Assembly: GCA_018648655.1 (NCBI GenBank)
Contig: JABGQV010000085.1
Coordinates: 1-38,015 of the forward strand
From: Anaerolineae bacterium
GTDB lineage: Bacteria; Chloroflexota; Anaerolineae; Anaerolineales; Villigracilaceae
Reading direction: 5' to 3'
DNA: 38,015 bases
Below the pieces are notes generated by a model. That model did not search any database, was not told where the DNA came from, and saw only the letters and a program-made list of their open reading frames with translations. Positions 14,978-24,001 of this stretch are shown here, piece by piece (within the stretch, counting starts at the first letter, position 1; every line of letters begins with the position of its first letter). The translations under genes were made by a program, and so were the position numbers.

Positions 14978-17566
14978 ATGCTTATTTTAAAAAAACTTCA
15001 AGAAAAATATAAGTTAAATAATATTCTCGTTGCCGATTTTTTATCCGCACGTGTTTTTGCAGAAAAACTCAGTGCAGGATTTGAAAATCCTGTGCCCGCT
15101 AGTGAAATTAACGCGATGGGATTATTAGATGAAGTTATGCATATTCTCATTCGTCAATATGAGATGGAGAATGCAGATGTGATGATGCGCGCATTCAACT
15201 ACCTTGCTGAGGAATATGGGCAGGACGAACTTGATTTGGGTTTAGCGCGTGTTAGTGAGCATTTTTCTGGCGCGGAGGTGAGTGCAGATAAAGCTGATAT
15301 CTTAGCCGAGATGCTTATTGTTGCTCTTGAAAATGAAAACCCTGCTCTTGAGAAATATCAAGTATTATTTAATGAGACTACACTCAAAAGTCTATTTTAC
15401 AGCACGATGCTTGTTCCTCTCAAGAAGTTTTTTGAGCAAGAACCAAGTTTTGGGTCGCGTTCGGAATCGCTGATTTCTATCTTGCGAGCGCCTCAAGAAA
15501 CATCCCCAGAATCCTTAAAAGGACAGTTGAGTTATGTCGTCCAAAAGTGGGGAGAGATGTTGGGGGAGAAGCTAAGTCAAGAAATTTTGCGCGGCATGGA
15601 TTATCTGTCTGAAGAAGAAATTAGAGATGGGAGCGGCACGGGCGGCTCAGATGGCACTGCACCAATTCCTGAATTTTTTGGTGGCGAATACGAAGAATAT
15701 GAGCGTTTTAGCGTAGATAAAGAGTGGATGCCGCAGATTGTTTTAGTGGCAAAAAATGCTTATGTATGGCTCGATCAACTTTCTAAAGAATATGAGCGCG
15801 AGATTACGCGGCTTGATCAAATTCCCGATGAAGAACTAGATTTATTGAAAGCGCGTGGCTTCAGTGGTTTGTGGTTGATTGGTTTATGGGAGCGAAGCCG
15901 TGCTTCTCGAAAAATGAAGCAAAAAATGGGGAACCCAGATGCGGTGGCTTCAGCATATTCGCTTAATGATTATGCGATTGCATGGGAATTGGGAGGACAA
16001 GAGGCATTGGATAATTTGCGTTGGAGGGCGTGGCAACGCGGTATTCGACTAGCAGCAGATATGGTGCCGAATCATATGGGCATCGACTCTCGCTGGGTGA
16101 TTGAACATCCCGAACGATTTTTATCGCTCGACCATCCTCCTTATCCTAGTTATACCTTTAATGGAGATAATCTTTCTGATGATGAGCGCGTAGGCATCTA
16201 TCTCGAAGATCATTATTATAATCATTCTGATGCCTCGGTTGTTTTTAGACGTAGAGACCACCAGACTAATCAGGACAACTATATTTATCACGGTAATGAT
16301 GGGACTTCAATGCCCTGGAATGACACGGCACAACTTAATTTTCTTGATCCTAATGTGCGCGAAACAGTTATTCAGGCCATTTTAGATGTGGCGCGGCAAT
16401 TTCCTGTAATTCGCTTTGATGCCGCGATGACTTTGGCAAAAAAACATATTCAGCGCTTGTGGTATCCAGAACCAGGGCATGGGGGTGCGATTCCTTCACG
16501 TTCTGAGTATGGCATTCCAGGTGCAGAATTTGAGCAAGCTGTGCCTCAAGAATTTTGGCGTGAAGTAGTAGACAGGGTTGCAAAGGAAGTGCCTGATACA
16601 CTTTTGCTTGCCGAAGCTTTTTGGCTAATGGAGGGATATTTTGTCCGCACGCTAGGCATGCATAGAGTCTATAATTCGGCATTTATGCATATGTTGCGTG
16701 ATGAAGATAATAGCGGTTATAGACAGGTGATGAAAAATACGCTTACTTTTGACCCCCAAATATTGAAGCGCTATGTCAATTTTATGAATAATCCCGATGA
16801 AGAGACTGCCGTAGAGCAGTTTGGTAAAAGTGATAAATATTTTGGCATCTGCACGCTATTGGCGACCTTGCCAGGATTACCGATGTTTGGCCATGGACAA
16901 GTGGAGGGCTACAGCGAAAAATATGGGATGGAGTACCGCCGGGCCTACCGCGACGAGAGGCCTGATGCCGGTTTTGTACAATATCACAATGACACCATTG
17001 CTCCGCTACTCCATCGTCGACATATTTTTGCAGATGTGGAGAATTTCTTGCTCTACCACTTCATAAATGCTGATGGGTACGTCGTAGAAGATGTTTTTGT
17101 CTATTCAAATCGTGCTGATGGTGAAAAGGCATTAGTCATTTATCACAACAAATTTAGCGATACACGTGGCTGGGTTCAGATGTCAACATCCTTTGCGGTC
17201 AAAGCTGCTGGCGACGAATACCTCGTCAAACGCACCCTCACCGAAGGATTGGACTTGGTCGGCAAAGAAGGCTACGTCATTTTCAGAGATTTGGTGACGG
17301 GATTGGAATATATCCGCGCGATTGCAGAATTGGAAGAGAAGGGGTTATATGTGGAGTTAGGAGCTTATCAACGACATGTTTTTCTTGATTTCCGCGTTGT
17401 TGGCGAAGAATGGAAAAACGTGGCTGGGGTGTTGAATGGGGCAGGGGTAGAATCTGTGGAGGAGCAGTGGGATATATTATTTGTGCAAGAAAGAGATGAT
17501 GCTGCCGAGGAAAAACCTAAAAAAGGCAAGAAGCAGATAAGAAAAATGCAAAAGAAGAAAAGATAA
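14978..17566 (+). CDS. GH13 (alpha-amylase family) glycoside hydrolase with N-terminal extension
   Basis: The product is 862 residues with no signal peptide, so probably cytoplasmic. The first 240 residues are helical and match nothing I know. The catalytic barrel runs from about 255 to 700. GH13 region I is DMVPNH (361-366), region II IRFDAAM with nucleophile Asp481, region III LLAEAFW with acid/base Glu546, and region IV FMNNPDEE with Asp607. The usual His before the region IV Asp is Pro. A lid-like stretch with YWGRLPMFGHGQVEGYSEKYG-type wording near 630-650 and a beta-rich C-terminus follow, then a basic tail ending in KKGKKQIRKMQKKKR. It probably acts on alpha-glucans such as glycogen; specificity is unknown. 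AGGA lies nine bases before ATG 14978. Confidence 0.9.
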   Translation: MLILKKLQEKYKLNNILVADFLSARVFAEKLSAGFENPVPASEINAMGLLDEVMHILIRQYEMENADVMMRAFNYLAEEYGQDELDLGLARVSEHFSGAEVSADKADILAEMLIVALENENPALEKYQVLFNETTLKSLFYSTMLVPLKKFFEQEPSFGSRSESLISILRAPQETSPESLKGQLSYVVQKWGEMLGEKLSQEILRGMDYLSEEEIRDGSGTGGSDGTAPIPEFFGGEYEEYERFSVDKEWMPQIVLVAKNAYVWLDQLSKEYEREITRLDQIPDEELDLLKARGFSGLWLIGLWERSRASRKMKQKMGNPDAVASAYSLNDYAIAWELGGQEALDNLRWRAWQRGIRLAADMVPNHMGIDSRWVIEHPERFLSLDHPPYPSYTFNGDNLSDDERVGIYLEDHYYNHSDASVVFRRRDHQTNQDNYIYHGNDGTSMPWNDTAQLNFLDPNVRETVIQAILDVARQFPVIRFDAAMTLAKKHIQRLWYPEPGHGGAIPSRSEYGIPGAEFEQAVPQEFWREVVDRVAKEVPDTLLLAEAFWLMEGYFVRTLGMHRVYNSAFMHMLRDEDNSGYRQVMKNTLTFDPQILKRYVNFMNNPDEETAVEQFGKSDKYFGICTLLATLPGLPMFGHGQVEGYSEKYGMEYRRAYRDERPDAGFVQYHNDTIAPLLHRRHIFADVENFLLYHFINADGYVVEDVFVYSNRADGEKALVIYHNKFSDTRGWVQMSTSFAVKAAGDEYLVKRTLTEGLDLVGKEGYVIFRDLVTGLEYIRAIAELEEKGLYVELGAYQRHVFLDFRVVGEEWKNVAGVLNGAGVESVEEQWDILFVQERDDAAEEKPKKGKKQIRKMQKKKR

Positions 17567-17570
17567 AGTA

Positions 17571-17607
17571 GAAAAAGTCCCCTTTCATTATGAAAGGGGA
17601 CTTTTTC
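17571..17607. terminator. bidirectional intrinsic terminator
   Basis: A 16-bp perfect stem, GAAAAAGTCCCCTTTC with its complement, encloses five bases. T-runs lie in both outgoing arms. It separates the converging GH13 and methyltransferase genes. Confidence 0.93.
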
Positions 17608-17631
17608 TTGAACATTAGGCTGTTTTCTATA

Positions 17632-18432
17632 CTACTTTGGCAAAAGTTTTAGTCGGCTATTATTTGATGTTTTTTCTATAACCCAGAAGTGGGATAATCC
17701 GAAAAACCTCAGTGGAGTTTTCTCGAAAAATTGTAGCATAGTGCGCAGAATTTTCCCTGCAAGACCTAATCGTGCAATGATATTGTCATAGGCGCCAAAG
17801 ATAATTGTCCGTTCTATAAACTTCACAGGTAAATCTTTAAAAAGTTTGCTTAAATCTTTGCGTGTATAAATTTCTACATGGGGGGCGAGTTTATCACGCC
17901 ACTTGCGTGGTAAATAATTTACGAAGGGTTTATTGCCAAAGCGATAATCCCCGCGCCAGTAGATGCCATGTGTCTCAAAGGGGTAACCACGATTGGGGAC
18001 AAATAGCGTAATTCTGCCGCCCACCTTTAATACACGCATCATTTCCTTGATCGCTTCTGCATCATTTTGGACATGTTCAATAACTTCGTGGCTGAGGATT
18101 AAATCAAAAGAATTGTCAGGATAGGGTAAATTTTCGCCTGCCCCGTTGATAATACCTTTTGCATTTTTCGCTGCCTCTTCTGTGCGCTCGAAATCATATT
18201 CTAGCCCGAAGATTTTTCCGCCAAAGGGGGATAGGTGTTCAATATACATCCCGACCCCGCATCCGTTTTCAAGAATAGTACCGCTGATTCGTTCTTCAGC
18301 GGCGTTGACGATCATTTGTAGGCGACGTTCTTGTCCCGCGCGCCAAACATAAGATGGCTCTCCGCGCAGGGCAGCTTTATCAAGGTCTTGATGGTCTGGC
18401 AGTCTTGTGATTTTGTGATTTGTTTTGGTCAT
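17632..18432 (-). CDS. class I SAM-dependent methyltransferase
   Basis: The product is 266 residues from ATG 18432. Upstream in-frame starts would run into the menG gene and are rejected. The SAM-binding core is at about 50-150: ILENGCGVGMYIEHL (motif I), then AENLPYPDNSFDLILSHEVIEH and MMRVLKVGGRITLFVPN. After it a 100-residue C-terminal part contains YWRGDYRFGNKPFVNYLP and a hydrophobic stretch. It belongs to the Methyltransf_11 group; the substrate is unknown. It follows menG by 28 bases and is likely co-transcribed, so a lipid or quinone substrate is possible. No clear ribosome site. Confidence 0.85.
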   Translation of the reverse strand: MTKTNHKITRLPDHQDLDKAALRGEPSYVWRAGQERRLQMIVNAAEERISGTILENGCGVGMYIEHLSPFGGKIFGLEYDFERTEEAAKNAKGIINGAGENLPYPDNSFDLILSHEVIEHVQNDAEAIKEMMRVLKVGGRITLFVPNRGYPFETHGIYWRGDYRFGNKPFVNYLPRKWRDKLAPHVEIYTRKDLSKLFKDLPVKFIERTIIFGAYDNIIARLGLAGKILRTMLQFFEKTPLRFFGLSHFWVIEKTSNNSRLKLLPK

Positions 18433-18460
18433 AATTTTATGAATGATAAGAGGAAGCTGT

Positions 18461-19177
18461 TTACGCTTTGATTTCTTTTTCTCCCCAATGAATGGCAACT
18501 GTGCCGAACATCTTGATTTCAAAATTGATATTTTTGAAACCAACAGCTGCCATATGAACAGCAAGTTCTTCAGCTCTTAGGAAATGTTGGGTAGATTCGG
18601 GAAGGTAGGTGTAGGCATCGCGTTCACCAGTTAATAAACCACCAATAAAGGGGATTATATAATGAAGGTGGATATTGATTAGGGGCATTAGGATATTTTT
18701 GCGTGGCTTAGTGGTATCTAAAATCACGATACGTCCGCCTGGTTTGATGGCGCGATATTGTTCTTTAAGGGCACGTGGCACATCTATTACGTTGCGCATG
18801 AGGAAACCAGAGATGACGGCATTAAAAACTTCGTTTCCAAAAGGTAAATTTAGTGCATCAGTGGCAGACCAGTCGAGTCTATCCGAATCTCTGCGTCCAG
18901 CACGCATCATGTTGAGGGTGAAGTCCGCTGCTAGGGCATGAATGGCGGGATTTTGTTTGAGACCTTCCCGGGCTAAATCGCCAGTACCCGTGCCCAAATC
19001 TAAGAGTGAATTGCCTGCATCTAATTTAGCGTAGCGGATTACTTCACGTCTCCAGCGAATATCTTGCCCACCGGTCATAATCTTATTCATCAGATCATAT
19101 TTGGGCGCAATTTTGCTAAACATTTTTTCTACGTGGGCTGCGCGCGCTTCGCCCGTTAAGTCAAGAGGAGTAGTCAT
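18461..19177 (-). CDS. menG: demethylmenaquinone methyltransferase (MenG/UbiE)
   Basis: The product is 238 residues, the usual length. The UbiE signature YDLMNKIMTGGQDIRWRREV is present near the start, motif I is LLDLGTGTGDLA, and RAIKPGGRIVILDTTKP matches the second family signature. It performs the last step of menaquinone synthesis, methylating demethylmenaquinone with SAM. The start at 19177 lies exactly where transcription should begin from its own -10, and no good ribosome site is present, so the mRNA is probably leaderless. Its promoter overlaps the divergent nusA promoter. Confidence 0.94.
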   Translation of the reverse strand: MTTPLDLTGEARAAHVEKMFSKIAPKYDLMNKIMTGGQDIRWRREVIRYAKLDAGNSLLDLGTGTGDLAREGLKQNPAIHALAADFTLNMMRAGRRDSDRLDWSATDALNLPFGNEVFNAVISGFLMRNVIDVPRALKEQYRAIKPGGRIVILDTTKPRKNILMPLINIHLHYIIPFIGGLLTGERDAYTYLPESTQHFLRAEELAVHMAAVGFKNINFEIKMFGTVAIHWGEKEIKA

Positions 19178-19183
19178 TCCGCT

Positions 19184-19212
19184 ATTATATCGTCTTGCGG
19201 CTTTTCTGACTA
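19184..19212 (-). promoter_or_regulatory. menG promoter, predicted leaderless
   Basis: On the minus strand TAGTCA (19212-19207) and a perfect TATAAT (19189-19184) are 17 bases apart. Six bases separate the -10 from the ATG, which puts +1 on the A of the start codon. Confidence 0.72.
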
Positions 19213-19223
19213 TGTGCTAGAAT
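19195..19223 (+). promoter_or_regulatory. nusA operon promoter
   Basis: TTGCGG (19195-19200) and TAGAAT (19218-19223) are 17 bases apart; TGC before the -10 makes it an extended -10. Its elements interleave with the opposing menG promoter. Transcription would start near 19230. Confidence 0.62.
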
Positions 19224-19258
19224 TTTGGCTGACTTAGTAAAACAATATTGAAAGCACC

Positions 19259-19283
19259 GAGAAGTGGGCGACCCCCACTTTTC
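19259..19283 (+). promoter_or_regulatory. 5' leader hairpin before nusA (rimP-leader-like)
   Basis: GAGAAGTGGG and CCCACTTTTC form a 10-bp stem, one pair being G-U, with loop CGACC. It is in the leader, about 30 bases from the predicted start and about 30 bases before the nusA ATG. AGTGGG...CCCACTTT hairpins commonly precede rimP in the nus operon of many bacteria; here nusA follows directly. Confidence 0.65.
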
Positions 19284-19314
19284 TGCTTGTATGGGAGATT
19301 TTTTGGGGCAGACG

Positions 19315-21471
19315 ATGGTAAAAACAAAAACTAATTTTAAGAAAGCATTTGAAGCTCTTTTGGAAGATAAAAACTTGCCAGAAGAAGTAATTTTAGAAGC
19401 AATAGAATCAGCAATGGCTTCGGCATATAGACGCGCGGTAAACGCATCTAGTGCGCAAGAAGTAATTGGCAAAATTGATCTCGAAACAGGAGATGTGTTG
19501 ATTCTTGCTGATAAAGAAATTGTTGAAGAAGTACAAGATGAGCGTACCGAAACAACTTTAGAAGAAGCGTTAAAAGTGGATAAAGAAGCTGAGCTGGGGG
19601 GGATGGCGATGGTGGACGCAACGCCCGCGAATTTTGGCAGGGTGGCCGCTCAAACAGCACGTCAGGTTATTCAACAGCGGATTCGTGAAGCAGAGCGTGC
19701 CGTACAAGCTGAGCATTTCGAAAAACAAGTTGGTGAAATTATCAGTGGCATTGTGCAAGCTTCTGGCGGAAGGCGCGGGGTAACCGTTGGCTTAGAAATG
19801 AACGCTGAAGGCTCTATTCCACATAATCAAAAAATCCCTGGTGAGCGTTTTCGTGTACACGATCGCATTCGCTGTGTTGTTTTAGAAGTTAAAGATTCCC
19901 CACGTGGACCTCAAATTATTCTTTCTCGCGGACATGGCTCTTTCTTACGTCGTTTGCTTGAAAATGAAGTGCCGGAAATTTATCATGGTGTAGTTGAGAT
20001 TCGCGGCATTGCCCGTGAGCCTGGCCGTCGTGCAAAAGTAGCTGTTTCGGCAGAGCAAGAGGGTATCGATCCCGTAGGCGCATGTGTGGGCATTCGCGGT
20101 GTACGCATCCAAAATATCGTGCGTGAGTTGCATAACGAAAAAATTGATATTATCGAATGGAATCCTGACCAAGTTGCCTATATAACCAAAGCAATTAGCC
20201 CTGCACGTGTCTCAGGTGTTTACCTTTCTGAGCCTACAGATTCGGCGCGTACGGCAACTGTTGTTGTAACAGAAGACCAACTTAGCCTAGCAATTGGGCG
20301 CAACGGGCAAAATGCTCGTTTGGCGGCAAAATTAACTGGTTGGCGTATTGATATTAAGAGCTTAGTTGAAGCAACGATTGATTCTGTAAAGAAATTGAAC
20401 ACAGATAAAGAATTAGCCAAACTAATGCCCAAAGCAGTAGAAGAAGCTCTAGAAATTGAAGCTATGCTCGCAAAGAAAGATGAAGGACGCGCATTAACGC
20501 CCGAAGAGTATCAACAAATGGGTACCTTCATGGATCGAGTAGAGCGCCGTACTATCGAGGTTCAGGAAGAAGCCGAACGCGTAGAGCAAGAACGTATTTA
20601 CGAAGTTCGCGAGAAAATTTCACCTGTTGCCTTTGATATGGAACTTGGAGATACAGATCTTAAAGAACATGTCTTTAATATTCTCTTTGAAGCTGAATAC
20701 GAAAGTGTTGGTGATTTGATGGTGGCGTTAGAACTTGACGCTGATCAAGTTTTCGATTTGCCCGGTATAGGACCAAAAGCAATTGAGAATATCACCGAAG
20801 TTTTGGGTGGTATGGATTTCCCTGTAGTAGAGAAAGATGAAGTTGTCGAAGTAGAAGCTGAAGTTGAAGCAGTTGTGGAAGTAAAAACAGAAACTGAAGC
20901 AGAGCCAGAAGAAAAAGTAGAGATAGAAAAAGTAGACGAAGAAGCTAAAAAAGCAGCCGAAGCGAAAGCTAAAGCTAAAGCCAAAAAAGATGAAGCTGAA
21001 AGAGTGGCAAAAGAAAAAGCTGAGAAGATTAAGCAAGAAAAAGCAAAACAACTTGCTGAAGAAAAACGTATTTCTGAAATTCGTGCTAATGTGGCACCTG
21101 CTGCTTTTGATATGACTCTTGAAGATACCGATTTAGAAGAACGCGTTTTGAGTATGCTTAAAGGTGCGGGCTATACCAACATCGGTGAATTGATGGTTTC
21201 CTTGCAAACAGACCCGGGTAGAGTTTTTGACTTACCTGGATTTGGCATGAAGTCTATTGAGAATATGACCGAAGTTCTCTCAGTACTTGAGTTCCCCGAA
21301 GAAGAAGAGCTTACTGAAGAAGAGAGATTAGAAGCCGAAGAAAAGAAAAAAGCAAAGAGTAGATCGGTTAAATATGTCTTTGATCCTGAGCTTGGTGAAG
21401 TTGTTGCCGAGAAGCAATATAAACGCGAAGAAGACGATTGGGATGATGTGGATTGGAAGGATCTTTTGTGA
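19315..21471 (+). CDS. nusA: transcription termination/antitermination factor NusA with tandem C-terminal repeats
   Basis: The product is 718 residues from ATG 19315, much longer than the roughly 350-500 of most NusA. The order is: N-terminal polymerase-binding domain (1-125), S1 domain (about 138-205, with GEIISGIVQ), KH1 with [17 protein letters not shown], and KH2 with [18 protein letters not shown]. The added C-terminal part has two helical repeats of about 65 residues (about 432-498 and 590-656), both with FDMxLxDTDLxExV and VFDLPGxGxKxIENxTEVL. They are joined by a linker of about 90 residues rich in E, K, V and A, likely coiled coil. An acidic tail ends [12 protein letters not shown]. 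It acts on RNA polymerase in pausing, termination and rRNA antitermination. First gene of the cluster; rimP is absent. Confidence 0.96.
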   Translation: MVKTKTNFKKAFEALLEDKNLPEEVILEAIESAMASAYRRAVNASSAQEVIGKIDLETGDVLILADKEIVEEVQDERTETTLEEALKVDKEAELGGMAMVDATPANFGRVAAQTARQVIQQRIREAERAVQAEHFEKQVGEIISGIVQASGGRRGVTVGLEMNAEGSIPHNQKIPGERFRVHDRIRCVVLEVKDSPRGPQIILSRGHGSFLRRLLENEVPEIYHGVVEIRGIAREPGRRAKVAVSAEQEGIDPVGACVGIRGVRIQNIVRELHNEKIDIIEWNPDQVAYITKAISPARVSGVYLSEPTDSARTATVVVTEDQLSLAIGRNGQNARLAAKLTGWRIDIKSLVEATIDSVKKLNTDKELAKLMPKAVEEALEIEAMLAKKDEGRALTPEEYQQMGTFMDRVERRTIEVQEEAERVEQERIYEVREKISPVAFDMELGDTDLKEHVFNILFEAEYESVGDLMVALELDADQVFDLPGIGPKAIENITEVLGGMDFPVVEKDEVVEVEAEVEAVVEVKTETEAEPEEKVEIEKVDEEAKKAAEAKAKAKAKKDEAERVAKEKAEKIKQEKAKQLAEEKRISEIRANVAPAAFDMTLEDTDLEERVLSMLKGAGYTNIGELMVSLQTDPGRVFDLPGFGMKSIENMTEVLSVLEFPEEEELTEEERLEAEEKKKAKSRSVKYVFDPELGEVVAEKQYKREEDDWDDVDWKDLL

Positions 21472-21758
21472 GCAAAAAGTCTCGGCGAAAAAAACGACAC
21501 GTCCCGCAACGGACTTGTGTAGGATGCCGTGAAATTTTAGCAAAACAAACCTTAACAAGAATTGTTCGCTCCCCCGATGGTGTTGAAGTTGATTCAACAG
21601 GAAAACTATCGGGGCGCGGTGCATATCTACATAATCAACGTGAGTGTTGGGAGAAAGCTCTCAAAGGTGCGTTAGCAAGTGCTCTGAGAATAAAGTTGAC
21701 TGTAGAAGAAAGAACTGCATTAGAAGAATATAGTAAAAGCGTAATGGATCAAGCTTGA
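21468..21758 (+). CDS. rnpM: RNase P modulator RnpM (YlxR, DUF448)
   Basis: The product is 96 residues starting from GTG 21468, which overlaps the nusA stop by four bases (GTGA) and follows GGAAGGAT. It has the family motif PQRTCVGCRE at about 13-22 and GRGAYLHNQRECWEKALK near 50. YlxR proteins bind the RNA subunit of RNase P and modulate its activity. The very basic N-terminus, [10 protein letters not shown], fits RNA binding. The position between nusA and infB is the classical one. The start choice rests on the overlap; a TTG at 21453 is less likely. Confidence 0.9.
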   Translation: MSKKSRRKKRHVPQRTCVGCREILAKQTLTRIVRSPDGVEVDSTGKLSGRGAYLHNQRECWEKALKGALASALRIKLTVEERTALEEYSKSVMDQA

Positions 21759-21817
21759 TGTCTAATATATATATCGCATTACGGATTTAGGCATTAGTTT
21801 TCAGGGAAGAGGTTTTA

Positions 21818-23608
21818 ATGAGTAAAAAAGACGAGAAAAAGATAGAAATACCAGTCGCTATTGGCGTTCGTGATTTAGCAGACCTTATGGGGAAAAGCCC
21901 TATTGATGTCATCAAAAGCTTGATGACTAATGGTGTTATGGCGAGTATTAATCAACAAATTGATTTTGATACTGCCGCAATTGTAGCCGCAGATATGGAT
22001 TTTGAAGCGGTATTAGAAAAAGATGAAGCCGATGAAGCCAGTGAATCTGATGAGAAACTTTCAGTTTGGCGGCAAGCAATTGCAGATGAAGATGAGAAGT
22101 CCCTTGAAGACCGCCCACCTGTAGTAACGATTTTGGGACATGTTGATCATGGGAAAACAACACTTCTTGATGCTATTCGCGATGCAGATGTACAAGCTGG
22201 TGAAGCAGGTGGTATTACTCAGCATATAGGTGCTTATCAAACTTCCTTACAAGGAAAAATGATTAGCTTTTTAGATACACCCGGTCATGCCGCATTTACG
22301 GCAATGCGTGCTCGCGGTGCACAGGGTGCTGATATTGTTGTTCTAGTAGTGGCGGCAGATGATGGGGTCATGCCCCAAACTAAAGAGGCCATTGCGCACG
22401 CTAAAGCAGCGGGCGTCCCGATTATCGTCGCATTAAATAAAACAGATAAGGCCAATGCAAATCCAGAATTGGTTAAGACACAATTAGCAGAAAATGATTT
22501 GATTCCTGATGATTGGGATGGCGATATAATGGTCATTCCCCTTTCTGCATTGAAAAAAGAAGGTGTAGAAGATTTGCTCGAAGCAATTCTGCTTACAGCT
22601 GATAGCATGGCTATCAAAGCAAATCCTAAAGGTAATATTGTTGGTACCGTTATCGAAGCCGAAGTAGATAAAAAACGCGGTGTGATGGCAACTTTGCTTG
22701 TCCAAAACGGAACCTTGAAAGAGGGTGATATTGTTGTGGCGGGTGGGGCTTATGGCCGTTTGCGTGCTATGTTTGACTATAAGGGAAATAGAGTTAAAGT
22801 TGCTCCGCCATCTATGCCGGTTTCTGTGATGGGCATCAAAGATGTTCCCAGTGCAGGGCAAGCATTTGGTATTGTAGATGCTGAAAGACAAGCTCGCTAT
22901 AAAGTAAAAGAATATCTCGAAAACGAAAAACAAGGGAAAAAAGATAAACCGAGTACCTCTTTGGAAGATCTTTTCGCCGCTTATCAGGCTGGTGAAACTA
23001 AAGAACTCAGCCTCATTATCAAGGCCGATGTACAAGGTTCATTAGACCCGATTATGGGTGAAATGGAAAAGTTGGGCGAAGGTGATATTGGTATCAATAT
23101 CCTTTATGCCGAAACAGGCAATATTGGTGAAAACGATATTACGCTTGCCTCCGCATCAAATGCGATTGTAATAGGCTTCAATGTTCAAGCCGAGGTGAAT
23201 GCCCGCCGATTGGCTGATAACGAAGGCGTTTCTATTCGCCTCTATAATATTATTTATCGCATAGTGGAAGATGTAGAAAAAGCCCTCAAGGGCATGCTCG
23301 AGCCAACCTTTGCAGAAAAAACACTTGGCAAAGCCGAAGTTCTCGCTGTTTTCCCCATTTCAAAAGTGGGCAAAATTGCAGGTTGCCGTGTGCGCGATGG
23401 CATAATCCGCCGTAACGCTCAAATGCGCTTAACGCGTGGGGCAGATATTCTCTTTGAGGGCGAAGTTTCCTCCCTAAAACATAATAAAGACAAAGTTAAC
23501 GAAGTTCGTAATGGCTTCGAGTGCGGTATTGGTTTGCAAAACTTCCACGATTTAGAAGTGGGTGATATGCTTCAATGCTATATTCTTGAAAAAGAAGAAA
23601 TCGAGTAA
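21818..23608 (+). CDS. infB: translation initiation factor IF-2
   Basis: The product is 596 residues, a compact IF-2 with a short N-terminal part. An IF2_N domain lies at about 10-60 (VRDLADLMGKSPIDVIKSLM). The GTPase domain starts near 100: G1 GHVDHGKTT, the switch region GITQHIGAY, G3 DTPGHAAF, G4 NKTD (NKxD with Thr) and G5 SAL. EF-Tu-like domain II and the IF2 C-terminal domains follow, ending with C2, which binds initiator tRNA (FECGIGLQNFHDLEVGD). It brings fMet-tRNA to the 30S subunit and joins the subunits. GGAAGAGG precedes ATG 21818. Confidence 0.97.
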   Translation: MSKKDEKKIEIPVAIGVRDLADLMGKSPIDVIKSLMTNGVMASINQQIDFDTAAIVAADMDFEAVLEKDEADEASESDEKLSVWRQAIADEDEKSLEDRPPVVTILGHVDHGKTTLLDAIRDADVQAGEAGGITQHIGAYQTSLQGKMISFLDTPGHAAFTAMRARGAQGADIVVLVVAADDGVMPQTKEAIAHAKAAGVPIIVALNKTDKANANPELVKTQLAENDLIPDDWDGDIMVIPLSALKKEGVEDLLEAILLTADSMAIKANPKGNIVGTVIEAEVDKKRGVMATLLVQNGTLKEGDIVVAGGAYGRLRAMFDYKGNRVKVAPPSMPVSVMGIKDVPSAGQAFGIVDAERQARYKVKEYLENEKQGKKDKPSTSLEDLFAAYQAGETKELSLIIKADVQGSLDPIMGEMEKLGEGDIGINILYAETGNIGENDITLASASNAIVIGFNVQAEVNARRLADNEGVSIRLYNIIYRIVEDVEKALKGMLEPTFAEKTLGKAEVLAVFPISKVGKIAGCRVRDGIIRRNAQMRLTRGADILFEGEVSSLKHNKDKVNEVRNGFECGIGLQNFHDLEVGDMLQCYILEKEEIE

Positions 23609-23614
23609 TTTTTT

Positions 23615-24001
23615 ATGCCATCAGAAGTCCGTTTACATCGCATAGGGGATCGAATGAAGGAAGAACTCTCTGAGTTACTTCTTTTTAAACTGAGTGATCC
23701 GCGTGTGCAGGGAATTTATATTACAGATGTTCTTGTAGATAGGGAACTGGCTTATGCCAATATCTACATCTCCGCTATTGAAGGCTCGGAGCGTGCCAAA
23801 GAGGCCTTAGCTGGCTTCAACGCCGCCAGCGGATTCATACGCCGACATTTGGCTGGGCGCGTGAATCTTCGATCTTTTCCGCAGCTGAGATTCCATTGGG
23901 ATCCAACACCTGAGCAAGCCGACCATATAGAGAGGGTTTTGGCCGATATTCGGGAAGAAGAAAAAGATCGCGAAGAAAACACAGAGAAAGATGAAGGGTA
24001 A
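23615..24001 (+). CDS. rbfA: ribosome-binding factor A
   Basis: The product is 128 residues with the single KH-like domain of RbfA: RLHRIGDRMKEELSELLLFKLSDPRVQG at the start, then ITDVLVDRELAYANIYIS and LRSFPQLRFHWDPTPEQADHIERVL. The acidic tail is EEEKDREENTEKDEG. It helps mature the 30S subunit and 16S rRNA 5' end. It begins 6 bases after infB and ends in TAATG overlapping the next start, so translation is coupled. Confidence 0.95.
   Translation: MPSEVRLHRIGDRMKEELSELLLFKLSDPRVQGIYITDVLVDRELAYANIYISAIEGSERAKEALAGFNAASGFIRRHLAGRVNLRSFPQLRFHWDPTPEQADHIERVLADIREEEKDREENTEKDEG

Noticed and set aside
18433-18564. 44-residue N-terminal extension of the methyltransferase at 17632
   Set aside because: It would run through the end of menG in another frame, and the family normally starts close to the ATG at 18432.
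19264-19314. longer NusA start at 19264
   Set aside because: It would translate the leader hairpin; ATG 19315 starts with the normal NusA N-terminus.
20728-21051. phenylalanine-rich frames on the minus strand inside nusA
   Set aside because: They are shadows of the E/K-rich linker codons (gaa/aaa read backwards as ttc/ttt).
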